Shown: in pieces, positions 18,089-25,716 of the stretch | Numbering within the stretch: position 1 is the first letter of the stretch | Layout: each line of letters opens with the position of its first letter | DNA from: Streptomyces sp. CA-278952 | Lineage (GTDB): Bacteria; Actinomycetota; Actinomycetes; Streptomycetales; Streptomycetaceae | Assembly (NCBI RefSeq): GCF_028747205.1 | Contig: NZ_CP112880.1 | Location: 3,224,001 to 3,288,000, forward strand | Direction of reading: 5' to 3' | DNA: 64,000 bases | Notes under the pieces: generated by a model | Seen by the model: only the letters and a program-made list of their open reading frames with translations | Told to the model about the DNA's origin: nothing | The model's database searches: none | Program-made: the position numbers and the translations under genes

Positions 18089-19957
18089 TTGCTGGTTCTG
18101 CTGGATCATCCAGTGCCGACCTCCGTCGAGCCGCTGCTGAACGGCGCCCACGTACTGCACCGCCCCGCACTGGGGGCTCGGCCGGGTGCCCTCCGCGGCC
18201 GGGAACTGGCTCGGACCCGGCCGGACGTCCTGCTCACCCGGTCCCTGCCCGCGGCCGCCGAGACGGCCGCCTGGGGTGCGGCGGCGGGAGAGCGTCCTCT
18301 CGTCGTGGTCCTCCTGGACCGGGCGGCCGGGCCGGGCGGTCCACGCAGGAGCGCCGCGCGCGTCCACCGCCCGTCCGCCCGCCGATTACCCGGGGCCGGA
18401 CCGGCCGGATCCCGATTACGCGTGACCGCGTGCCCGTCGGCCGGGGCGGCCGAGCCCCCGGCGGACCTCTACGCACGGGCGCTCGCCACGGCCGAACGCC
18501 GTTTTCTGGCCGAGCGGGTCGGCCCGGTGCTCGCCGGGCGCCTCGGCGCCGTCCGGCAAGAAGCGGCCTCGGTCGTCCTGGTGGGCGCCGGCGTGGTGAA
18601 CCTGCTGACCGGACTGCGGCTGCTCCGGGCCGGCCACCGCGTGAGCTTCTACGACAGCGGCCCCGACCCCCGGTCCGACGCGCCGTGGACGTCCTTCGGA
18701 TGCAGCAGGGGCGGCGGCGACGCCCGGATGTTCACGCTCACCGAGGCCGACGGCTATTTCGGGAGCCCCGGGGGCGGGCCCCCGCCCTTCACCCAGCCGG
18801 TGAAGGACCAGGGCTGGGGCCTGGCCGACCTGGCCCGCCTCGGGCCGGCGGAGGCGGCCTGGGCCGAGGACAACGCCCGGGTGCCCGACTGGCTGGCCCG
18901 GTCCTTCACCGAGGACGTCCTGGGCTACAACCTCGCCAGCGACCGGCTGTGGCGGGAGCTCCGGCACGACGCTCCGGAGCTGTTCCACGGAGTCGGCCTG
19001 CGGGAGGGCATCCTGCGGGTCTACAGCGACCAGGACGTGCTGGAAGCCCATGTGGAGCGTCAACACTCCCTCACGGACCGGCGCTTCGAGATCCTGTCCG
19101 CCGACCGGATCAGCGCCCGCCACCCGGCGCTGGCCGCGGCGCACCGGGCAGGGGCCTTCGTCGGCGGCATCGAGGTGAACGGGTTCACCGTGCAGGTGCA
19201 CCGGTTCCTCGGCGCCGTGGCCGACGCGGCCGAGCGGGCGGGTGCGGTCTTCCACTGGGGGCGGCCGGTGGACGCCCTCGTCCCGGGCGAGGGCGGCGCG
19301 CCGGACGCGATCAGCTGCCGCGACGGCGAGACGGTCCGCGCCGACCACTACGTCCTCTCCACCGGCGCCTACGGGGAGGCGCTGCTGCGCGGCACCGCCT
19401 CCGCCGGGCTGATCCACGGCATGGTCGGCGCCTGGCTCACCCTCCCCGATCCCGGCCGGGGGCTGAGGAACTCCCTGAAGATCACCAGGAGCGGGCACAC
19501 GGCGGCCGACGCCAACGTCACCGTCACCGAGGGGCCGGACGGCCGCTCCTTCCTCACCGTCGGATCGGGGTACGGCTGGACGGGCGCCGACCCGGACAAC
19601 GTTGATCCGACGCAGCTCGAAGCGCTCTACGCGGCGGTCGAGGACACGGCGTCCTCCTTCTTCCCCGACGCGTTCGACGCGGCCCGCCGATCCGGTCTGC
19701 TGGAGCGGAGCAGAAGGTATTGCGTGCGGCCCTGGACCGCTTCGAGCCTTCCGGTCTTCGAGACCGCGAGGACCGCCGGAGGCGGGCTCCTCCTCATCAC
19801 CGGCGGTCACAACACGGGCGGATTCGCCCAGGCCCCCGTGACCGCCGAGGCGGTGGCCTCGGCCCTTCGCGGGGAAAGCCACCCGATGCACATCGACTAT
19901 CACCCGAATCGACTCCGTATGTTCTACGGACAAAAGGATGCGAGGCTCCCCGCATGA
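18089..19957 (+). CDS. FAD-dependent amino-acid-oxidase-like protein with N-terminal extension; two TTA codons
   Basis: A 622-residue protein. Residues 1-145 form an extension beginning LVLLDHPVPTSVEPLL, loosely like the first strand of 2-hydroxyacid dehydrogenases. The FAD domain starts at SVVLVGAGVVNLLTGLRLL (dinucleotide fold), with VQVHRFLGAV and a C-terminal LITGGHNTGGFAQAP as in DAO/DadA-type oxidases. Start taken at TTG 18089 after AGAGGAGG; a TTG at 18053 lacks a site. In-frame TTA codons at 18386 and 18416 predict bldA control. The stop overlaps the methyltransferase start (ATGA). It probably oxidises an amino acid or imine of the cluster product. Confidence 0.75.
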   Translation: MLVLLDHPVPTSVEPLLNGAHVLHRPALGARPGALRGRELARTRPDVLLTRSLPAAAETAAWGAAAGERPLVVVLLDRAAGPGGPRRSAARVHRPSARRLPGAGPAGSRLRVTACPSAGAAEPPADLYARALATAERRFLAERVGPVLAGRLGAVRQEAASVVLVGAGVVNLLTGLRLLRAGHRVSFYDSGPDPRSDAPWTSFGCSRGGGDARMFTLTEADGYFGSPGGGPPPFTQPVKDQGWGLADLARLGPAEAAWAEDNARVPDWLARSFTEDVLGYNLASDRLWRELRHDAPELFHGVGLREGILRVYSDQDVLEAHVERQHSLTDRRFEILSADRISARHPALAAAHRAGAFVGGIEVNGFTVQVHRFLGAVADAAERAGAVFHWGRPVDALVPGEGGAPDAISCRDGETVRADHYVLSTGAYGEALLRGTASAGLIHGMVGAWLTLPDPGRGLRNSLKITRSGHTAADANVTVTEGPDGRSFLTVGSGYGWTGADPDNVDPTQLEALYAAVEDTASSFFPDAFDAARRSGLLERSRRYCVRPWTASSLPVFETARTAGGGLLLITGGHNTGGFAQAPVTAEAVASALRGESHPMHIDYHPNRLRMFYGQKDARLPA

Positions 19958-20811
19958 CGGATGCTCCCCGAATGACGGACGCACAAGCCGCGGACGACAC
20001 GACGGCATGGCAGCAGCGAGGCAGTTCCTTCGGCGACGGGGTCGACGCCTACGAGACCACCCGGCCGGGATATCCCGTCGAAAGCGTCCGGTGGGTCCTG
20101 GGGACCGAGCCGCGCGACGTGCTGGACCTCGGCGCGGGCACCGGCCTGCTCACCCGGGTCCTGGCGGCCGAGGGACACCGCACCCGGGCGGTCGAGCCGG
20201 ACGAGGCGATGCGCGCCCGCATCACCGCCACCGCCCCCGGGACCGAGGCCCTGGCCGGCAGCGCCGAGAACATCCCGCTGCCCGACGCCAGCCTGGACGC
20301 GGTGCTGGTCAGCCACGCCTACCACTGGTTCGACCCCGCCCCGGCCCACGCGGAGATAGCGCGCGTACTGCGCCCCGGCGGAGTCCTGGCGACCCTCTGG
20401 AACCTCCGCGACGAGGAGGTTCCCTGGTCGGCGGCGCTGTCCGGGATCCTCGCCGACGAGGACACCGGGACCGACCCGCGCACCCCCGCGGCGATCATGC
20501 TGCACGGCGCGCTGAAGGCGCTGCGCACCCAGGACGCCGAGTGGCTCACCGGCTGGCTGCGCGACCCCACGTTCGGGCCGGAGTTCGGAGCCGTCGAACA
20601 GCAATTCTTCCCGCACTCCGAGACGAAGACGATCGAGTCCCTCATCACGCTCATAAAATCACGGTCGTACTACCTGACGTCTTCTCCGGACCGCCGTCGG
20701 GAAATCGAGGAACGCATACGTGAACTCGCCACCGTGCACCCGGAACTGAAAAGCGGCAACACCTTCGAGCTACCCTACGTAACGGTGGTATTCACCACGG
20801 TCCGCAACTGA
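19954..20811 (+). CDS. Class I SAM-dependent methyltransferase
   Basis: A 285-residue methyltransferase. Motif I is VLDLGAGTGLLTRVLAAEG, the acidic SAM ribose residue is in AVEPDEAMR, and VSHAYHWFDP and LRPGGVLATLWNL are motifs II and III. It belongs to the UbiE/Methyltransf_11 group common in natural-product clusters. It is coupled to the FAD protein by a 4-base overlap. Target atom unknown. Confidence 0.88.
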   Translation: MTDAPRMTDAQAADDTTAWQQRGSSFGDGVDAYETTRPGYPVESVRWVLGTEPRDVLDLGAGTGLLTRVLAAEGHRTRAVEPDEAMRARITATAPGTEALAGSAENIPLPDASLDAVLVSHAYHWFDPAPAHAEIARVLRPGGVLATLWNLRDEEVPWSAALSGILADEDTGTDPRTPAAIMLHGALKALRTQDAEWLTGWLRDPTFGPEFGAVEQQFFPHSETKTIESLITLIKSRSYYLTSSPDRRREIEERIRELATVHPELKSGNTFELPYVTVVFTTVRN

Positions 20812-20819
20812 CGGACCGC

Positions 20820-20930
20820 ACCGGAACACCGGAACACCCGGAAGCCCGGAAGCCCGGAGGCCCGGAACGCATAGGAAACCTGGGATACCGGGAAACCGGA
20901 GCACGGGATACCGAGCACGGGAAACCGGAA
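20820..20930. repeat. Degenerate short repeats, CCGGAA-rich
   Basis: The stretch between the methyltransferase and the next gene consists of imperfect 9-10-bp units such as CCCGGAAGC, CCGGAACAC and CCGGGAAAC. It contains no gene. It may act as a spacer or a weak terminator. Confidence 0.6.
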
Positions 20931-20954
20931 ACGTCATCGCCGAAAGGGAACACG

Positions 20955-22700
20955 GTGCTCTCACCCGTCGCCGCGTCCGTCTGCTCCGCACGAGACGGCG
21001 CAGAGGCACGCTGGGAAGGCTTCTTCACCGGACACCGGGTCTGGGACGGGACACGGGTCGCGGAGAGCGCCAAACGGCTCCTCGGCATGGACACCGCGGC
21101 CGTGGCGAGGGCCGCCGGCGAGGTGGTGCGGCCGTACCGGGCCCAGCCGGGCCGCACCGCCCCGTCGCTCCTGCTGCACACCACCACGCCCCTGCTCAAG
21201 GCGTTCGACGGGGACCTGGCCGCTCTGCTGAGCGGCCAGGAGCCCCACGACGTGACCACGTACGTCGAAGCCAGATCGGTGTATCTGGGCACCCCCGACG
21301 ACCTCACCCTGGGCCGTACCGCGCCCTGGGCCGAGGCCGCGGCGCTCCGGGGCGTCCCCGCCGTCGACATCGGCGATCTGGACCACTACTACCTGACCCA
21401 TGCCCTGCTGCTGATGGCGGAGGCCCACGAGGAGCGGGCGGACACCCCCCTGCGCCACGTCATCGACTGGCTGCGCGACCGGCCCGACGCGGTGGTCCGG
21501 CTGTACGCGTTGGACGTGGAGACACAGATCTTCCTGCTCTGGCTGCTCCGCAGGACCGGGCTGGCCGAGCTGGCCACGGACGCCAACAGCCCGGCGGTCG
21601 CCACCGAATGGAACCGGAAGAACCACATCCACCCCACGGTGGCCGCCGCCCGTGCGATGCCCGCGGCGGCGCTGGAACTGCCCCCCGAGGAGCTGCTCGC
21701 CGCCGAGCAGCGGCTCGGCCGGGCCCATCAGCGGCTGGGGCTGACCGTCCCGGTCCTGCCCGGCTACACGATCGCCCGCAGCGGCGTCGACCGGGACGCC
21801 TTCGTGGCCGGCGTGCTCGACGCGGCCGCCCTGCTCCGCACCCGGTACGGCCTGAGCCGGGCCGCGCTCAAGCCCGCCGACGCGGGCGACGGGGCGCGCA
21901 TCGTGGGCAACCTGGACCTCGCCGACACCGGCCGGCTGGCCGCGGAGGCCCGGACCGCGTACGCGGTCGGGGACGATCACCTCCTGGAGGCCTGGGCCAC
22001 CTTCCTCACCGTCTCCCTGGGCGGCGAGGAGGACGCGCCGGGCTCCCCGGCGGCCGGCCCCCCGGGGCCCGGCTCCCCGACCGCCCGCCGCGTCCCGGTC
22101 GTGCCGTCGGGGCACATCCGCAACGGACAGGTCGCCGAAGGGCTGACCCTCCAGATGCTGGACGGCTACTCCTGGCGGGGCAACGACTACGTCGACGAGG
22201 CCGGCTGGGCCGCTCTCGGGCTGCCCCGGGACGCCTACCGGACCGTCCGCGCCGCGCTGGAGGCCGTCCGCGCGGCTTTCCAGGGCCCGGAGAGCATCGC
22301 GGACGGCAGCCACGGCGGGCTGGTCACCGGCGGCATCGACTTCGCCGTGGGCCGGCTCGGCGGCGCGTTCGGCGACCGCCTCCTCGTCGGGGCGATCGAC
22401 TTCAACCTCTCCGCGCACGGGGCCGAGAGCCTGCGCACCTTCCGGGACCGCGCCCGGGAACAGGGGATCGACGAGCCGTACGCGGCCACCCGCGTCTTCC
22501 TGCCGCCGGCGGACCGGACGCTCCACCAGCTGGCCGCGACCGCCCGGTCCATGGCCGTGCCGGGCGCCCTGCTGGAGGCGGTGGCCTGCGTACCGCGACG
22601 GTGGGGCATGGTCGCCGCGACCGGCGCCGGGCCGGCCGTCGCCGCCGCCCGGGCCGAGGCGCTGGTAGCGGCTCTGACCACCCCCGGCCCCCGCCCTTGA
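20955..22700 (+). CDS. Unusual ATP-grasp-like protein of the cryptic cluster
   Basis: A 581-residue protein not recognised over its N-terminal half (about 1-220, with DLDHYYLTHALLLMAEAHEE). The second half has features of ATP-grasp ligases: a WNRKN segment before the domain, SRAALKPADAGDGARI (nucleotide-binding strand), DHLLEAWATFL, and GGIDFAVGRLGG...LLVGAIDFNLSAHG, where Asp and Asn fit the metal-binding strand. This resembles the PGM1-type peptide ligases. A Pro/Gly-rich insertion is at about 355-375. GTG start with AGGGA upstream. It could join a carboxylate to an amine. Family assignment is tentative. Confidence 0.55.
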   Translation: MLSPVAASVCSARDGAEARWEGFFTGHRVWDGTRVAESAKRLLGMDTAAVARAAGEVVRPYRAQPGRTAPSLLLHTTTPLLKAFDGDLAALLSGQEPHDVTTYVEARSVYLGTPDDLTLGRTAPWAEAAALRGVPAVDIGDLDHYYLTHALLLMAEAHEERADTPLRHVIDWLRDRPDAVVRLYALDVETQIFLLWLLRRTGLAELATDANSPAVATEWNRKNHIHPTVAAARAMPAAALELPPEELLAAEQRLGRAHQRLGLTVPVLPGYTIARSGVDRDAFVAGVLDAAALLRTRYGLSRAALKPADAGDGARIVGNLDLADTGRLAAEARTAYAVGDDHLLEAWATFLTVSLGGEEDAPGSPAAGPPGPGSPTARRVPVVPSGHIRNGQVAEGLTLQMLDGYSWRGNDYVDEAGWAALGLPRDAYRTVRAALEAVRAAFQGPESIADGSHGGLVTGGIDFAVGRLGGAFGDRLLVGAIDFNLSAHGAESLRTFRDRAREQGIDEPYAATRVFLPPADRTLHQLAATARSMAVPGALLEAVACVPRRWGMVAATGAGPAVAAARAEALVAALTTPGPRP

Positions 22701-22788
22701 TCAACCGGCCCCCGCCCGTGATCAATTCGCAATCGATTTCGCTCTTGACCGAGACCCATCAACAGAGCGGACGATTACGCTCCGAACC

Positions 22789-23982
22789 ATGCCCAACAGC
22801 CCGTCCCCCACAGGCCGTGACGCCGCCGCCCTCACCGACCGTACGGACGACCGTCCCGTCTACGTCATCGGCGGCGGCCCCGGAGGCCTCGCCGCCGCCG
22901 CCGCGCTGCGCGCCCGGGGCGTACGGACCGTGATCCTGGAGAAGTCGGACCGCGTCGGCGCCTCCTGGCGCGGCCACTACGACCGGCTGCGCCTGCACAC
23001 GACCCGGCGTTGGTCGGCGCTGCCGGGGCTGCGCATGCCCCGCAGGTTCGGGCGCTGGGTGGGCCGGGACGACGTGGTGCGGTACCTGGAGAAGTACACC
23101 GAGCACCACGGGCTGGAAGTGGTCACCGGCGTCGAGGTGACGCGGATCGACCGGGCCCCCGACGGCTCCGGCGACTGGCAGCTCACGGCGACGGGCGGGC
23201 GGGTCCTGCGGGGCCGCGCGGTCGTCGTCGCCACCGGGTTCAACCACACCCCGCGCATCCCCGACTGGCCGGGCCGCGACACGTACACGGGCGAACTGCT
23301 GCACGCCGCGCAGTACCGCGCCCCGGCCCCGTACGCCGACCGGGACGTCCTGGTCGTCGGCATCGGCAACACGGGCGCGGAGATCGCCGCGGACCTCGCC
23401 GAGGGCGGCGCGTCCCAGGTCCGCATCGCGGTCCGGACGGTCCCGCACATCGTCCGCCGCTCCACCGCGGGCTGGCCGGCCCAGGCCACCGGCATCCTGG
23501 TCCGCCGCCTCCCGGTGCGGCTCGTCGACCGCGCGGGGGCCGTGATGTGCCGGATAGCCGTGCCCGACCTGGCCGCGCAGGGCCTCCCCCGCCCCGACAC
23601 CGGCCTGTACTCCCGGGTCCGCCAGGGCGCGATCCCGGTCCAGGACGTCGGGCTGATCGACGCGGTCCGGTCCGGCGCGGTCACCCCGGTGGCGACGGTC
23701 GCCTCCTTCGACCGGGACACCGTGGTCCTGGCCGACGGCACCCGCCTCACCCCGGACGCCGTCATCGCCGCCACCGGCTACGACCGCGCGCTGGAACCGC
23801 TGCTCGGCCACCTGGACGTCCTGGACGGGCGGGGCCGCCCGGTCGCCCACGGGGGACGCTCACCGAAGGGCGCCCCGGGGCTCTACTTCACCGGCTTCAC
23901 CAACCCGATCAGCGGCATGCTCCGGGAAATGGCCCTGGACGCCCAGAAGATCGCGAAGAGGGTGGCCCGGGCGCCGCACTGA
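22789..23982 (+). CDS. Flavin-containing monooxygenase
   Basis: A 397-residue FAD/NADPH enzyme. FAD site YVIGGGPGGLAAAAALRARG, FMO fingerprint YTGELLHAAQYR (pattern FxGxxxHxxxY/F), NADPH site VLVVGIGNTGAEIAADLAEGG, and the ATGY motif at AATGYDRAL. Such enzymes make N-oxides, S-oxides or Baeyer-Villiger products. Gene order suggests it tailors the cluster product. Its last 74 bases overlap the 3' end of the convergent MFS gene. Confidence 0.85.
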   Translation: MPNSPSPTGRDAAALTDRTDDRPVYVIGGGPGGLAAAAALRARGVRTVILEKSDRVGASWRGHYDRLRLHTTRRWSALPGLRMPRRFGRWVGRDDVVRYLEKYTEHHGLEVVTGVEVTRIDRAPDGSGDWQLTATGGRVLRGRAVVVATGFNHTPRIPDWPGRDTYTGELLHAAQYRAPAPYADRDVLVVGIGNTGAEIAADLAEGGASQVRIAVRTVPHIVRRSTAGWPAQATGILVRRLPVRLVDRAGAVMCRIAVPDLAAQGLPRPDTGLYSRVRQGAIPVQDVGLIDAVRSGAVTPVATVASFDRDTVVLADGTRLTPDAVIAATGYDRALEPLLGHLDVLDGRGRPVAHGGRSPKGAPGLYFTGFTNPISGMLREMALDAQKIAKRVARAPH

Positions 23983-25612
23983 CGTCCCCGTCGGTCTCCG
24001 GGCCGTCCCCGTCGGTCTCCCGCACGCCATCCCCGTCGGTCTCCGCCGGGCCGTCCCCGTCGGTCTCCGCCGGGCCGTCCCCGCCGGTCTCCGGCACGTC
24101 GCCGCCGCCGATGACGCCGACGCGCCGCAGCACGACGGCGGACAGGAACGAGAGCAGCAGGGTGCACGCCGCGGCGACGATCATCGCGGTGTTCATCCCG
24201 GAGGTGGCCGCTTCCTTGGCGTGATCGAGCCAGCCGGCGGGCATCCGCTGTGCCGAGGAGACCGCGCCGGCGAGGCTGTCGCCCGCGACGGCGGCCACCT
24301 CCGACGGGACACCGGCGGGCATCGCGTCGTCGACCCGGTCGCGGTAGACCGCGGTGGCCAGGCTGCCCAGGACCGCCACGCCCAAGGCGAGGCCCAGCTC
24401 CTGCACGGTCTCCGACATCGCCGAGGCCGAGCCCGCCTTCTCCGGCGGCGCGGCTCCGACCACCAGGTCCGTGCCCAGCGCCGCGATCGCCCCGAGCCCG
24501 AGGTAGACGAGCCCGAAACCGATCACCATCAGCGCGACGCCGTCCGAGGCGTCCACCAGGGCGAGCAGCACGTATCCGACCGTGGACAGGGCCAGGGTGG
24601 CCGCCACCACGATTCCCGGCGCCACCCGGCGGGCCACCAGGGGTGACCCGATCGCCGCCAGGAACATCAGCAGGGCCGGCGGCCCCATCCACAGGCCCGC
24701 CTCCACGGGGGGCAGCCCCTCGACGAACTGGAGCTGCTGGGTGATCAGCAGCATCGAGCCGCCGACGCCTACGAGACCGACGAGCAGCACGCTCAGCGCG
24801 GCGCTGAACGTCCGGTCGGCGAACAGGCCCACGTCCAGCAGCGGGTTCGCCAGCCCCGCCTGGCGGCGGACGAACAGCACCGCGAAGACCGCACCGACCA
24901 GCGCGGCGGCGATCGTGGGCACGTCGAAGCCGTCCTCGGCGAACCGCTTCACCGCGTAGACCACCGGCAGGATCGCGGTCAGCGACAGCGCGACGCCGAG
25001 CAGGTCGAACGGGCCGCTCCGCGGCGCCCGGTACTCGGGGATCAGGACCGGAGCGGCCACCAGCAGCACGATCGCGACCGGGACCGCGAGGAGGAACACC
25101 GAGCCCCACCAGAAGTGGTCCAGCATCACTCCGCCGACCACCGGCCCGAGCGCCATACCGAGCGCGAAGCTCGTCGCCCAGACCCCGATGGCCAGGGAGC
25201 GCTGCCGCTGGTCGGCGAACATGTTGCTGATCAGGGCCAGCGTGGACGGCATCAGTGTGGCCCCGGCGATCCCCAGGGCCGCACGCGCGACGATGAGCAG
25301 CTCGGCGCTGGTGGACCAGGCCGCCAGCACCGAGACGGTTCCGAAGGCCGCGGCTCCGATCATCAGCAGCTTGCGACGGCCGATCCGGTCCCCCAGCGTG
25401 CCCATGGTGAGCAGGAAGCCGGCGATGAGGAAGCCGTAGGCGTCCATGATCCACAGCTCCTGGGTGCCGGACGGCCGCAGGTCCTCCGCCAGCGAGGGGA
25501 GGGCCAGGTACAGCACGGTGACGTCGAGGCCCAGCAGCACGGTGGGCAGGGAGAGGACGGCCAGTCCTCCCCACTCCCGGGCGCCCGCTCCGCGTACGGT
25601 CGTTGTGGTCAT
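23909..25612 (-). CDS. MFS drug efflux pump (DHA2/EmrB type) with acidic repeat tail
   Basis: A 567-residue transporter with 14 predicted membrane segments. GTLGDRIGRRKLLMIGAAAFG is the loop 2-3 motif A, and GVWATSFALGMALGPVVGG is motif C of drug:H+ antiporters. The C-terminal tail has tandem ETDGDGPA units encoded by 18-24-bp repeats (23988-24100). Start ATG 25612 with GGGGAG; the longer frame lacks a site. It is divergent from the SARP gene, 104 bases apart, and probably exports the cluster product and gives self-resistance. Confidence 0.88.
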   Translation of the reverse strand: MTTTTVRGAGAREWGGLAVLSLPTVLLGLDVTVLYLALPSLAEDLRPSGTQELWIMDAYGFLIAGFLLTMGTLGDRIGRRKLLMIGAAAFGTVSVLAAWSTSAELLIVARAALGIAGATLMPSTLALISNMFADQRQRSLAIGVWATSFALGMALGPVVGGVMLDHFWWGSVFLLAVPVAIVLLVAAPVLIPEYRAPRSGPFDLLGVALSLTAILPVVYAVKRFAEDGFDVPTIAAALVGAVFAVLFVRRQAGLANPLLDVGLFADRTFSAALSVLLVGLVGVGGSMLLITQQLQFVEGLPPVEAGLWMGPPALLMFLAAIGSPLVARRVAPGIVVAATLALSTVGYVLLALVDASDGVALMVIGFGLVYLGLGAIAALGTDLVVGAAPPEKAGSASAMSETVQELGLALGVAVLGSLATAVYRDRVDDAMPAGVPSEVAAVAGDSLAGAVSSAQRMPAGWLDHAKEAATSGMNTAMIVAAACTLLLSFLSAVVLRRVGVIGGGDVPETGGDGPAETDGDGPAETDGDGVRETDGDGPETDGDVSAAPGPPSSRSSGRPGPFPGACR

Positions 25613-25716
25613 GGAACTCCCCTGCGTTTCGCGTCTCGGCAACGTGCACGCGCCACGGTGCCGTCCCCCACGCACGGTTTCCTGAGGGTCGTCGGGACAG
25701 CCCTTAGACTCCGGTC

